From CAZFLY01 sp964519995 (GTDB lineage Bacteria > Planctomycetota > Phycisphaerae > Sedimentisphaerales > Anaerobacaceae), in the NCBI GenBank assembly GCA_964519995.1, contig CAZFLY010000004.1:3881-67880 (forward strand): a stretch of DNA of 64,000 nucleotides, read 5' to 3'. Shown here piece by piece: positions 33,318 to 42,559 of the stretch; the first letter of the stretch is position 1; every line of letters starts with the position of its first letter. The notes under the pieces are model-generated. The model was given only the letters and a program-made list of their open reading frames with translations, did no database searches and was not told where the DNA came from. Position numbers and translations under genes: made by a program.

Positions 33318-36300
33318 ATGGTGATAAAAGGATTTACGCATCTTCATCTGCACAGTCAGTATTCACTTCTTGATGGCGCTATCACATTCGATAAGCTGTT
33401 TAGGCGCTGCAAGAAGCTCGGCATGGAGTCGATCGCTGTTACCGACCATGGCAATCTCTTTGGTGCAATCGAATTCTATACAAAAGCGGCTGCTGCGCAT
33501 GTCAAGCCGATCATCGGAATTGAGGCATACGTTGCACCCCGAAGCAGATTCGACAGAACAAAAACAAATATAACTGATGCCGCATATCACCTTATTCTTC
33601 TCGCAGAGAACAACGTTGGCTACCAAAATCTGATTAAGCTCGCCAGCGCTGGCTATATTGATGGCTTTTACTATCGACCAAGAATCGACAAAGAGATTCT
33701 TGCGGAGCTAAGCGATGGACTCATCTGCACCTCGGCGTGCCTGAAAGGTGAGATTGCCGTCGAAATAGCAAATGGCAACGAGAAAGCAGCACATCAGGCA
33801 GTAGAGAGTTATCTCAAAATCTTTGGCCCTGACAGGTTTTTCATCGAGATCCAAAATCACGAAGATAATTCGTCTCTGGTGACTCGTGACTCGTCGCTCG
33901 AAGCACGAGGCACGAATCACAACACACAAATAGAGAATTACGAGTCACGAGTCACGAGTCACGGGTCACGAGTCACGGGTCACGAGTCACGACATATTCG
34001 TCGGGACTTGATCGACCTTGCCGACAGAATGGGCGTCGGCCTGGTAGCAACAAATGACGTGCATTTTTTAGAGCAAGAAGACTATGAAGCGCATAATTGC
34101 CTTTGCGCAATAAGCACAGGCAAAAAGGCAGACGACCCCGACCGAATGATATATCCGCCCGATGTATACCTGAAAAGTCCGGAGCAGATGCGTGAGCTTT
34201 TTGCTGAGACAATGGAAGCCTGTGATAACACATTAGCAATTGCCGAGCGTTGTAATGTCGAGCTCGACCTGAAAACGCGTCACGCGCCGCACTTTGAGCC
34301 GGCGGACGGCTCAAAGCCTGAGGAGTTTCTGACGAAACTCTGTTACGAAGGTGCACAGCAGCGATACGGCGAAGTTAACGAGCAAGTAAAAAGCCGACTC
34401 GACAGAGAACTTGAGGTAATCGAGTCGAAAGGTTTTGCCAGCTATTTTCTTATTGTCTGGGATTTTTGTAAGTACGCGCACGAAAAAAATATTCCCATAG
34501 GCGCAAGAGGTAGTGGTGTCGGCACACTGGTTGGGTATTGCCTGGGTTTATGTGACGTTGATCCCATTCGGTATGATTTGCTTTTTGAGCGCTTCATGGA
34601 CCCGCAGCGCAACGAGATACCGGATATCGACATTGACATTTGCCAGGTGCACCGCGCAGAAATCATCGACTATGTACGTCAAAAGTATGGTCAGGTCGCC
34701 CAAATAATAACCTTTGGGACCATGAAGGCCCGTGCGGTTATCCGTGACATTTGCAGGGTACTGGGTGTGTCTCTAAGTGAGGCCGACAGGCTGGCTAAGC
34801 TTGTCCCATTCTCACTCGATATGACACTCGATAAGGCTCTTGATACCGAGCCTGAACTAAAGCGTGCCTACGAGGAAAATGAATTGACCAGGAAGGTCAT
34901 CGACATTAGCAGAAAGCTCGAAGGTCTTGCACGCCACGCTTCCATTCATGCCGCTGGTGTTGTAATTGCTGATGAGCCTTTGACTAATTTTGTGCCGCTT
35001 TATAAAGCTCCAGGTTCCAATGACATCATAACGCAGTTTGAAGGCCCGATGGTCGAAAAGGTCGGACTTTTGAAGATGGACTTTCTCGGTCTTAAAACCC
35101 TGAGCGTACTGGAACGCACACTACAACTGGTTAAGGAGAATCACGGAGTCGATATCGACCTGGAGAAGCTCGACCTGAATGATCCGAAAGTTTTTGAGCT
35201 GTTCGCGACCGGCAAAACAAAGGGCGTTTTTCAGTTCGAGTCCGGCGGAATGCAAAACCTGCTGGTGAAAATGAAGCCTGACCGTATTGAAGACCTGATA
35301 GCTGCCAACGCGCTTTACCGGCCGGGCCCTATGATACTGATCCCCGACTATATCGACAGAAAACATGGGGCGAAGTGGTCTCTGCCACATCCAATTATGA
35401 CCGAAATTCTTGATGAGACCTACGGCGTTATAACTTACCAGGAACAGGTAATGCGCATCTGCAACCGCCTTGGCGATATCCCCCTGCGCGAAGCCTACGC
35501 GCTTATTAAGGCAATAAGCAAAAAGAAAGCCAGAACGATAGCAAAGGAAAGAGAAAGGTTCATAGCAGGTTGTGCCAATAAAGGGCTAAGCAAGCAACAG
35601 GCGGCGCAGATTTTTGAACTTATCGAGAGATTCGCAGGCTATGGCTTTAATAAAAGTCATTCAACCCGCTACGCCTTCATCGCCTACCAGACTGCCTATA
35701 TGAAGGCTAACTGGTCGGTCGAATTTATGGCGGCCCTTTTAACTTATGAAATGGACAACACTGACAAGGTTGTCGAATACATCGCTGAATGCGCAGAGAT
35801 GGGCATTGAAGTGATGGCACCGGATATCAACGAAAGCGGAGTTGATTTCACACCTCTTTACAAAGGCGATGGTGACGGCAAAAAAGGCGTGGTACGGTTC
35901 GGCTTGGCTGCCGTTAAAGGTGTCGGCGAAAAAGCTGTGGAACAGATGATAGCTGCTCGTGAAAGGGTTGGTCGATTCGAGAGTCTGTTCCATTTCTGCG
36001 AAAACGTTGACCTGCGAGCGGTAAATAAACAAGTTCTTGAGGCCCTTATAAAAGCCGGTGCATTCGACAGGCTCGGCGGAAATCGTGCCCAGATGATGGC
36101 TGGTCTTGAAAGTGCGATGGATAATGGTGCCGCGTTGCAAGCTGATAAACAAAAAGGCCAGATGAATTTCTTTGGTGAAATGGCTGGACAAACCGATTAT
36201 TCGCAGGACCATAAGCGATTGCCCAGTATCACGCCTTGGCCTGAACCGCAAATGTTGGCTTACGAAAAGCAGGTGCTGGGCTTTTATGTAACCAGCAATC

Positions 36301-36887
36301 CGTTAAGCCATCACGCTGAGACGATTAATCTGTTCTCGACGGTCAACACTTCGCAATTAGCCGATGGTCTTGGCGACCGGCAGGTTGTGATCGGCGGAAT
36401 GATAACGAAGATACGATACAACATCACAAAGTCGGGCCGAAACGCAGGCTCAAAAATGGCCGTTTTCAACCTCGAAGACCTGCAGGGACAGGTCGAGGTG
36501 GTTTTGTTTCCCGATGCCCTTAATCAGTTTGCGCCGGTCCTTGCCGAGGACACCATTGTCTTTGTCAGGGGAAGGGCCGATTATAGAAGGGAAAAGCCAA
36601 ACATTATAGCCTCAGAATTGATAGCTCTTAATGAAGTTCGTGAGAAATTAGCTGCCAAGGTAAGCATAAAACTTAATGCCGGAGATGTCACTAAGGAAAA
36701 GGTGGCGATGATTCGCAGCATTTGTCAGCACCATAAAGGCAAGAGCCCTGTTTATGTGGCTTTGAAGACTGACAAAGGCCGGGTCCATGCCGCCGCCGAT
36801 AAGGCCTTGAGTGTTAATCCCGATCTGGAATTCTGCCGAAAGATGAGGCAGCTCGTCGGCGAAGAAAACTTCCAACTGACAAAATGA
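33318..36887 (+). CDS. dnaE: DNA polymerase III alpha subunit with a repeat-derived insertion
   Basis: A 1189-residue replicative polymerase of the DnaE1 class. The PHP domain opens with FTHLHLHSQYSLLDGA and EAYVAP; the catalytic palm has RGSGVGTLVGYCLG and PDIDIDI; later come QYEGP-like TQFEGPMVEKVGLLKMDFLGL, FNKSHSTRYAFIAYQTAYMKAN, a helix-hairpin-helix around FGLAAVKGVGEKAVEQM and an OB domain near 1000-1090. Residues about 184-226, between FFIEIQNHED and IRRDLIDLADRMG, are unlike any DnaE: ESRVTSH GSRVTGH ESR units encoded by a 7-base tandem repeat. The reading frame is kept, so the protein should still be made. The stop TGA begins a hairpin. Confidence 0.95.
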   Translation: MVIKGFTHLHLHSQYSLLDGAITFDKLFRRCKKLGMESIAVTDHGNLFGAIEFYTKAAAAHVKPIIGIEAYVAPRSRFDRTKTNITDAAYHLILLAENNVGYQNLIKLASAGYIDGFYYRPRIDKEILAELSDGLICTSACLKGEIAVEIANGNEKAAHQAVESYLKIFGPDRFFIEIQNHEDNSSLVTRDSSLEARGTNHNTQIENYESRVTSHGSRVTGHESRHIRRDLIDLADRMGVGLVATNDVHFLEQEDYEAHNCLCAISTGKKADDPDRMIYPPDVYLKSPEQMRELFAETMEACDNTLAIAERCNVELDLKTRHAPHFEPADGSKPEEFLTKLCYEGAQQRYGEVNEQVKSRLDRELEVIESKGFASYFLIVWDFCKYAHEKNIPIGARGSGVGTLVGYCLGLCDVDPIRYDLLFERFMDPQRNEIPDIDIDICQVHRAEIIDYVRQKYGQVAQIITFGTMKARAVIRDICRVLGVSLSEADRLAKLVPFSLDMTLDKALDTEPELKRAYEENELTRKVIDISRKLEGLARHASIHAAGVVIADEPLTNFVPLYKAPGSNDIITQFEGPMVEKVGLLKMDFLGLKTLSVLERTLQLVKENHGVDIDLEKLDLNDPKVFELFATGKTKGVFQFESGGMQNLLVKMKPDRIEDLIAANALYRPGPMILIPDYIDRKHGAKWSLPHPIMTEILDETYGVITYQEQVMRICNRLGDIPLREAYALIKAISKKKARTIAKERERFIAGCANKGLSKQQAAQIFELIERFAGYGFNKSHSTRYAFIAYQTAYMKANWSVEFMAALLTYEMDNTDKVVEYIAECAEMGIEVMAPDINESGVDFTPLYKGDGDGKKGVVRFGLAAVKGVGEKAVEQMIAARERVGRFESLFHFCENVDLRAVNKQVLEALIKAGAFDRLGGNRAQMMAGLESAMDNGAALQADKQKGQMNFFGEMAGQTDYSQDHKRLPSITPWPEPQMLAYEKQVLGFYVTSNPLSHHAETINLFSTVNTSQLADGLGDRQVVIGGMITKIRYNITKSGRNAGSKMAVFNLEDLQGQVEVVLFPDALNQFAPVLAEDTIVFVRGRADYRREKPNIIASELIALNEVREKLAAKVSIKLNAGDVTKEKVAMIRSICQHHKGKSPVYVALKTDKGRVHAAADKALSVNPDLEFCRKMRQLVGEENFQLTK
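33881..33992. repeat. Heptamer tandem array with inverted arm inside dnaE
   Basis: From 33940 to 33992 the heptamer ACGRGTC is repeated seven times plus ACGA (variants ACGAGTC and ACGGGTC). Upstream, at 33881-33894, GACTCGT occurs twice as the inverted form. The segment between the arms contains looser relatives (CACGAGGCACGAATCAC). Three heptamers make 21 bases, giving the 7-residue protein repeat. Confidence 0.9.
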
Positions 36888-37050
36888 CACGTATTTGTGT
36901 CATCCTGATCGCAGCGAAGGATCTGGTTGTTGGCATGCTTACACAGGTGTAAGCATATGGAACGATGTGCTAATCCGATACCAATTATGTCCACGCAAGC
37001 GTAGACATGTCACCATGAGTAATTGTCATTCCGCACTTGATGCGGAATCC
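36885..37050. repeat. Cluster of five palindromes after dnaE
   Basis: Stems in order: TGACAC/GTGTCA (36885-36902, starting in the dnaE stop codon); ATCCT/AGGAT around GATCGCAGCGA (about 36902-36922); ATGCTTACAC-AG-GTGTAAGCAT, perfect over 10 bp (36935-36956); ATGTCCACGC-AA-GCGTAGACAT with one mismatch (36987-37008); TTCCGCA-CTTGA-TGCGGAA (37029-37047). The second and last have GTCATCCTGA and GTCATTCCGC beginnings, a style common to dispersed bacterial palindromic repeats. Confidence 0.8.
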
Positions 37051-37089
37051 AGGGAAATATACTTGGAGTAATTTTTGAGGGAGACAAAC

Positions 37090-37629
37090 ATGTGGCTACC
37101 AAGAGATGAAAGGCATATTCTACTGGCCTACTATACCAATATTTTCAATTTGGATGACAAGGATATCTCTCGCTATCTAGAACAGCCAAAATTTTTCCAT
37201 TTGAGTGATTGGACTGTGATTCTCAAAAAATCACAGCGAATCCCAATTCTGACCCCTTTGTTAGTCAAGCGCAGAGCTATTAAAGTTAATGCTTACGGTA
37301 ATAACAATATGCGAACAGGCGAACAAAACGAAAATCTGGAGCAGATAAAGAAGGAAATCAAAACCATTATTAAACTCCAGCGAAGGCTTGACATCGCGAA
37401 TGAGTACCTTAAGACCAGACGGCTCATAGAATTGAGCCCGCACGAATCCATTTATGATGTGGTGGGGATTAAATTGACGGTCGGTGGTTACGATCTTGGC
37501 AGAAAGTACACATCTTGTCTTATCCGTAGCGGGCTGTGGTTTGCAGAATACAAACATCACTGGATTTGGATTATAGTTAGCTTCCTTGGAGGAATCATCG
37601 GAGGACTACTGGTTAGCTGGTTGTCGTAG
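37090..37629 (+). CDS. Hypothetical protein with C-terminal membrane anchor
   Basis: A 179-residue protein. The ATG at 37090 has GAGGGA upstream; a TTG five codons earlier is possible. The first 70 residues look like a small globular part (WLPRDERHILLAYYTNIFNLDDKDISRYLE, TPLLVKRRAIKV). A charged helix follows (NLEQIKKEIKTIIKLQRRLDIANEYLKTRR), then YDVVGIKLTVGGYDLGRKY, and a single membrane helix at the very end (WIWIIVSFLGGIIGGLLVSWLS). I do not recognise a family. It lies between the palindrome cluster and a terminator and is likely accessory. Confidence 0.6.
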   Translation: MWLPRDERHILLAYYTNIFNLDDKDISRYLEQPKFFHLSDWTVILKKSQRIPILTPLLVKRRAIKVNAYGNNNMRTGEQNENLEQIKKEIKTIIKLQRRLDIANEYLKTRRLIELSPHESIYDVVGIKLTVGGYDLGRKYTSCLIRSGLWFAEYKHHWIWIIVSFLGGIIGGLLVSWLS

Positions 37630-37655
37630 TATTTGGTCGGGTGTCGGGTGGTATG

Positions 37656-37677
37656 CCTACGCAAGCATAGGTTTTTT
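37656..37677 (+). terminator. Intrinsic terminator
   Basis: CCTACGC-AA-GCATAGG forms a stem with one mismatch, followed by TTTTTT. The stem resembles the TGTCCACGCAAGCGTAGACA palindrome at 36987. Confidence 0.65.
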
Positions 37678-37796
37678 CGAGCCCTCATGTAATGCTGGCC
37701 CACTGCACAATCAACACGAAACCCTTGCTATTCTATCGCGAATTTGTTATCCAGATTACCTTATCCGGTACTTAAGACAATATGCGAGGTGCCGTT

Positions 37797-39671
37797 GTGA
37801 AAAGAAGAATCAAAGCAGTAGCTTTAGCAGTCTTCGCCGTTGTTCTCTCTTCCAGCCTACTAGTCTTATCCCAGACCCGCGGAAGAACCGAGATTTCTCC
37901 TCAGCACACGTGGAAATTGGAAGATCTCTATCCTTCCGATCAGGCATGGGACGATGCTAAAGAGAAAACCGTTTCTAAGTTTGACGGAGTTCTAAGCTTT
38001 AAGGGCAAGCTCGGCGATTCTACTTCTGAGTTGCTTGGTTGTCTTGAGCTTGATAGTAATATCTCCAAGGAACTTGTGCATCTGCACAGTTACGCTGCGA
38101 TGAAGTCCGACGAGGACACGCGCAATTCAAAATATCTGGCACTAAAGCAGCAAATCGAGCAGATTATCGCAGACTACCGCGCAAAGGCCTCGTTCATCGA
38201 GCCTGAAATCACGAGAATGGATACCGCTAAGATTGATCAGTTCATCACGCAGGAGCCGGGATTGAGAATTTATGAGATGTACCTGAAAAACATCCAACGG
38301 CTCAAGGCCCACAAACTGTTTGAAAAAGAGGAAAAGTTGCTGGCGGAGGTTTCGCTGCTCGCCGACAGTCCGCATTCAATCTTTTCGGTTTTTAGTAATG
38401 CGGAACTTCCATTTCCACAAGTGACACTGAGCGATGGAGCCATCGCAACGTTGAACCAAGCTGGCTACGCCCATTATAGAGCCTCGCCGAATCGCGATGA
38501 CCGCGAAAAAGTCTTTCAGGCCTTCTGGACCATGTTCGACAATTTCAAGCTCACCTTCGGAGCACAGCTCGATGCCAACATAAAAAGAGATATTTTCTAT
38601 GCCCGCGCACGCAAGTACAGCTCTTGCCTCGAAAGCGCGATGGCCCCTGACAATATCCCGAAAGAGGTTTATTTGGCCCTTATCGAAAATGTCAACAGGA
38701 ACCTGCCGACTTTTCACCGTTATCTCGACCTGAAAAAGCGTATGCTCGGCGTTGAGTCGCTCAAGTACTCCGACTTATATGCACCGGCAGTTAAGGATAT
38801 TGACCTTCGATATACATTTGACCAGGCCAAAGAGCTTATTCTCGATTCTCTAAAACCGCTCGGCCCCGACTATTGCAACGCCGCCAGACAGGCCTTTGAA
38901 AATCGCTGGATTGACGTGTATCCGACGCCTGGCAAGAAAATGGGAGCGTACAGTAACGGCTCGGCCTATGATGTGCATCCGTACATTCTTCTGAACTACA
39001 ATGGCCTTTACCTTGACGTGACCACGCTGGCCCACGAGTTAGGCCACGCAATGCACAGTTACTACTCAAATAAAAACCAGCCTTTTCCAACGGCGGATTA
39101 CTCGATATTCGTTGCAGAAGTCGCCTCGACATTCAATGAGGCCCTTCTGATGGAAAAGATGCTAAGCGATACTAAGGATGATGAGACACGTTTAACGCTT
39201 CTGATGAACTACCTTGATGGTGCAAAAACGACTTTTTTCAGACAGACCCAATTTGCAGAGTTTGAGTTGCGTATTCACGAAAAAGCAGAACACGGCGAAC
39301 CCTTGACCGGTGATGTGCTCAGCGAACTTTATGGTGATATCCTAAAAAAATACTACGGCCACGAACAGGATCACTGCCACATTGAGGATTTGTACAAAAT
39401 AGAATGGGCTTATGTTCCTCATTTCTACTACAATTTCTACGTTTATCAGTATGTCACTTCCTTTGCTGCTTCCACAGCTTTAGTGGGAAAAGCGTTGAGC
39501 GGAGAAGAAGGTGCCGTTGAAAAACACATCGAGTTCATATCGTCGGGCGGCTCTGACTATCCGATCAATCTGCTCAGAAAAGCCGGTGTTGATATGACAA
39601 GTTCCGAGCCGTTCGATAAGACCATTTCGTTTATTAACAAGGTTATGGACGAAATTGAAGCAATCCTGTAA
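37797..39671 (+). CDS. pepF: Oligoendopeptidase F-like M3 metallopeptidase, exported
   Basis: A 624-residue M3-family peptidase. The GTG at 37797 is preceded by GAGGTG; an ATG five codons earlier lacks a site. The N-terminus is an export signal (RRIKAVALAVFAVVLSSSLLVLSQ), unusual since PepF is normally cytoplasmic. The PepF N-domain follows (ISPQHTWKLEDLYPSDQAWDDAK). The zinc motif HELGHAMHSYYS, with the distal glutamate in FVAEVASTFNEALL, is near residues 415-450. It should degrade short peptides in the periplasm. It has no close operon partner; tmk starts 50 bases later. Confidence 0.9.
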   Translation: MKRRIKAVALAVFAVVLSSSLLVLSQTRGRTEISPQHTWKLEDLYPSDQAWDDAKEKTVSKFDGVLSFKGKLGDSTSELLGCLELDSNISKELVHLHSYAAMKSDEDTRNSKYLALKQQIEQIIADYRAKASFIEPEITRMDTAKIDQFITQEPGLRIYEMYLKNIQRLKAHKLFEKEEKLLAEVSLLADSPHSIFSVFSNAELPFPQVTLSDGAIATLNQAGYAHYRASPNRDDREKVFQAFWTMFDNFKLTFGAQLDANIKRDIFYARARKYSSCLESAMAPDNIPKEVYLALIENVNRNLPTFHRYLDLKKRMLGVESLKYSDLYAPAVKDIDLRYTFDQAKELILDSLKPLGPDYCNAARQAFENRWIDVYPTPGKKMGAYSNGSAYDVHPYILLNYNGLYLDVTTLAHELGHAMHSYYSNKNQPFPTADYSIFVAEVASTFNEALLMEKMLSDTKDDETRLTLLMNYLDGAKTTFFRQTQFAEFELRIHEKAEHGEPLTGDVLSELYGDILKKYYGHEQDHCHIEDLYKIEWAYVPHFYYNFYVYQYVTSFAASTALVGKALSGEEGAVEKHIEFISSGGSDYPINLLRKAGVDMTSSEPFDKTISFINKVMDEIEAIL

Positions 39672-39721
39672 AATAATTAAGCTTAAGGAATAAGCGATCG
39701 CAGGGGGAAAAGGAGAATCGC

Positions 39722-40348
39722 TTGCGGAACAGGTTATCATCGAAATTTATTGTGCTTGATGGTTCGGACGGTTGTGGAAAGACAACGCAGACAAAGCTGC
39801 TTGTTCAGTGGCTCCAAAAGCAGGGCGTTGAAACGGCCGGCTTTCGCGATCCGGGTGATACCGCTGTTGGCGAGAAGATTCGCCGAATTTTGCTCAGCCC
39901 TGAGCATGGGCCAATGGATACACGAACCGAACTGTTGCTTTACATGGCAGCAAGGGCACAGCTTTGGTCGGAAAAGATAGCGCCGGAGCTAAAGCAAAAT
40001 AAGTGCGTTGTTCTTGATAGATGGCTGTCTAGCACTTGTGCCTATCAGGGCTACGCAGGCGACTTCGGAATGGATAGTGTAATAAAAATCGCAACGGATT
40101 GTCTTGAAAGAGTCTGGCCGGACCTGACCATTATCTTAGATATTGATCTTGAGACCGCAGCTAAGCGTTTGAATCGTGAGCTTGACAGAATGGAGCAAAA
40201 AGGCACCAGCTATCACAAAATGGTCCGCGAAGGATTTCTCCAACTGGCCAAGAAAAGTGATGACTCTATCATTGTTGATGCTACCGGTAGCATCGAAACC
40301 GTTCACCAAAAAATTATAGAGGCAGTTAAGGACTTCTTTGGTATATAA
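39722..40348 (+). CDS. tmk: Thymidylate kinase
   Basis: A 208-residue dTMP kinase producing dTDP. It starts at a TTG with AGGAG seven bases before. The P-loop LDGSDGCGKTTQTKLL is at 12-27, the DR(Y/W) motif is VLDRWLSSTCAYQGYAG, and the lid region follows LTIILDIDLETAAKRLNRELDR. It leads the run tmk-holB-PSP1-metG, an order seen in many bacteria. Confidence 0.93.
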   Translation: MRNRLSSKFIVLDGSDGCGKTTQTKLLVQWLQKQGVETAGFRDPGDTAVGEKIRRILLSPEHGPMDTRTELLLYMAARAQLWSEKIAPELKQNKCVVLDRWLSSTCAYQGYAGDFGMDSVIKIATDCLERVWPDLTIILDIDLETAAKRLNRELDRMEQKGTSYHKMVREGFLQLAKKSDDSIIVDATGSIETVHQKIIEAVKDFFGI

Positions 40349-40416
40349 GGCTGACGAGAAGGAAAAAACTGCACTTTTTTTTACATTTTTAGCTTTTACT
40401 TTTTTATTTTCTTGTG

Positions 40417-41529
40417 ATGTTACTGAAAGAGATTTTCTGCCAAGATAAAGCAATCGGTATTTTGCAGCGAGCTTTTGCTGCTGACAGATGCGCTCACGCA
40501 TATATCTTTGCTGGCCTCGATGGCGTTGGCAAATCCAGGACCGCCTGGGCGTGGGCGAAGCTGCTTTTATGCGCCGAGCCATTAATACAGAATGGCTTTG
40601 CTGATAGTTGTGGTTTCTGCGAGTCCTGCCGATTGTTTGAAGCTGGTACGCACCCGGACTTCAATTATATCTACAAAGAATTGATCGAGTTTACTAAAGA
40701 AGGAAAAGGCAAATCCGCACCTGTTGATTTGCCGATTGATGTGATTCGTGAGTTTTTAATCGAAAAAGCCCGAACCAGACCAATCCTTTCTGACAGGAAG
40801 GTCTTTGTGGTTAGTGAAGCTGAAAAACTGAATGCTGCGTCGCAGAATGCACTGCTGAAAGTTCTTGAAGAACCGCCCGGATATTGCACTATCATTTTGC
40901 TGTGTACAAGAATGGAAAAGCTCCTGCCTACCACCAGGTCGCGATGTCAGATAATCCGTTTTGGGCCGGTAGATAGTGACATAATAATTGAGAACTTGAA
41001 GGATGCAGGTCTGGAGCATGGAAAGGCTCAGTACTTTGCCCGTCTGGCTCAGGGCAGTCTTGGAACCGCCTATCAGTGGGCACAGCTTGAATTGACCGGG
41101 GCAAATCTTTACCAGGCCAAAAAGAAGGTACTCACCACGATAGCAGATTGTGAGCTTGCTGATGTGGTGATGTTAGCCCAGCAGTTCTTGGAAGAATGCA
41201 GGGCAATTACCGCCACCTGGACCAGCATCGACAAGGCAATTAGTAAGACTGACCTCAATCGAAGGGCCCAAAAAACTCTCATCCACATAATCATATCAGC
41301 ATTGCACGATGCAATGGTGCTGAATGTCACACCGCAAAAAACACTCATCAACTCCGATCAAAAGGAGCAGATACAAAAACTGGCGGATCGTTTTAGCCCG
41401 GAACAAGCTGTTGTGAGAATCGTAGATTGTTATGATGCGGTACGCTGGGTCGAGGCCAGTGTTAACGAAAGGCTTATTTTCGAGCACCTGTTGTTAAACA
41501 TCACTGGTTCTGTTATAATCTCAGCATAG
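40417..41529 (+). CDS. holB: DNA polymerase III delta-prime subunit
   Basis: A 370-residue clamp-loader AAA+ protein. HAYIFAGLDGVGKSRTAWAWA carries the Walker A at 33-41. Zinc-binding cysteines Cys52, Cys65, Cys68 and Cys71 (CGFCESC) follow. VFVVSEAEKLNAASQNALLKVLEEPP is the Walker B and sensor region, and LPTTRSRCQIIRF holds the SRC motif. It loads the sliding clamp with the other subunits. ATG at 40417 follows directly after a GTG that could also start. Confidence 0.92.
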   Translation: MLLKEIFCQDKAIGILQRAFAADRCAHAYIFAGLDGVGKSRTAWAWAKLLLCAEPLIQNGFADSCGFCESCRLFEAGTHPDFNYIYKELIEFTKEGKGKSAPVDLPIDVIREFLIEKARTRPILSDRKVFVVSEAEKLNAASQNALLKVLEEPPGYCTIILLCTRMEKLLPTTRSRCQIIRFGPVDSDIIIENLKDAGLEHGKAQYFARLAQGSLGTAYQWAQLELTGANLYQAKKKVLTTIADCELADVVMLAQQFLEECRAITATWTSIDKAISKTDLNRRAQKTLIHIIISALHDAMVLNVTPQKTLINSDQKEQIQKLADRFSPEQAVVRIVDCYDAVRWVEASVNERLIFEHLLLNITGSVIISA

Positions 41530-41568
41530 TAGTACAGCTTAATTCCTTGTTTGTATTGGGTTTCTTAG

Positions 41569-42543
41569 ATGTCAGAAATCACAGAAGTAAGACCTCAACG
41601 CGCTAAGAGCAAAAAGCACATGTTAGTCCGCTGCGGGCCGATGAACAGCCTTGGCATGTTCGAGCACAACGAGGCACAAATACAACGGACGGCCAGCCGC
41701 GTCGTGGTTAAAACCGAAAAAGGGCTGGAATTAGGCTTTCTTGTCGGCCAGCTTGGCTCCTACAGGGACGGACGATTCAGATTCAGCGATGACCAAATAG
41801 AGAAATACTTCAGCGATGGTGACATCGAGTTCTCACTTGAACGGGCTGGTAAATTCATCCGCTATGCGACCTCGGCTGATATTGCCGAATGGCAGCATTT
41901 AAGGAAAATTGCAAAAGAGGAAATAGAGTGCTGCAAGCGCTTCGTGAAGGAGATGGATCTGCCGATGAAAATAGTTGACGCCGATCACATATTAGGCGGT
42001 GAACGCATCGTCTTTTACTTTATGTCCGACGGACGTGTGGATTTTCGCGATCTGGTTAAAAGGCTCGCACAGGAGTACCAGACGAGAATTGAAATGCGAC
42101 AGATTGGCTCACGCGATGAGGCTCGGCTGCTTGGTGATATTGAAAGCTGCGGACAAGAGTGCTGCTGTCGAAGATTCCTTCAACTACTAAAGCCTGTTAA
42201 TATGCGAATGGCTAAGATGCAGAAAGCTACCCTTGATCCTTCAAAGATATCCGGCTACTGTGGCAGATTGAAGTGCTGCCTGCGATACGAAGATGCAACC
42301 TATGCGGAACTTAAGGGACAGTTGCCAAAGAAAAACACTATAGTCAAAACAAAACACGGTCAGGGTAGAGTGGTGGACGGCCACATATTGACACAGCTTG
42401 TTGTAGTCGAGTATGAAAACGGCGAAAAACTTGCTCTTGGTGTTGATGAGCTTGAGATAATCTCTCCTGCTTCGGCCGGAAAGAAGAAAAAGAAGGAAGT
42501 TTCTGACGACAGACAAGACAACAAGGAAGATGCCGAGCAGTAG
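41569..42543 (+). CDS. PSP1-domain protein (RicT/YaaT-like)
   Basis: A 324-residue PSP1-domain protein. The N-terminal beta domain has LVRCGPMNSLGMFEH and VVVKTEKGLELGFLVGQ. The helical centre IEFSLERAGKFIRYATSADIAEWQHLRKIAKEEIECCKRF and GGERIVFYFMSDGRVDFRDLVKRLAQEYQTRIEMRQIGSRDEARLLG is the family core. Cysteine clusters CGQECCCRRFL and CGRLKCCLRYE fit the iron-sulphur site known for the Bacillus RicAFT complex. It sits in the usual place after holB. The tail is lysine-rich. Confidence 0.9.
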   Translation: MSEITEVRPQRAKSKKHMLVRCGPMNSLGMFEHNEAQIQRTASRVVVKTEKGLELGFLVGQLGSYRDGRFRFSDDQIEKYFSDGDIEFSLERAGKFIRYATSADIAEWQHLRKIAKEEIECCKRFVKEMDLPMKIVDADHILGGERIVFYFMSDGRVDFRDLVKRLAQEYQTRIEMRQIGSRDEARLLGDIESCGQECCCRRFLQLLKPVNMRMAKMQKATLDPSKISGYCGRLKCCLRYEDATYAELKGQLPKKNTIVKTKHGQGRVVDGHILTQLVVVEYENGEKLALGVDELEIISPASAGKKKKKEVSDDRQDNKEDAEQ

Positions 42544-42559
42544 TGGTTAAGGAAAGAAC

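Noticed and set aside
33940..33992. CRISPR-like direct repeats
   Set aside because: Units are 7 bases with no spacers and lie inside the dnaE coding frame.
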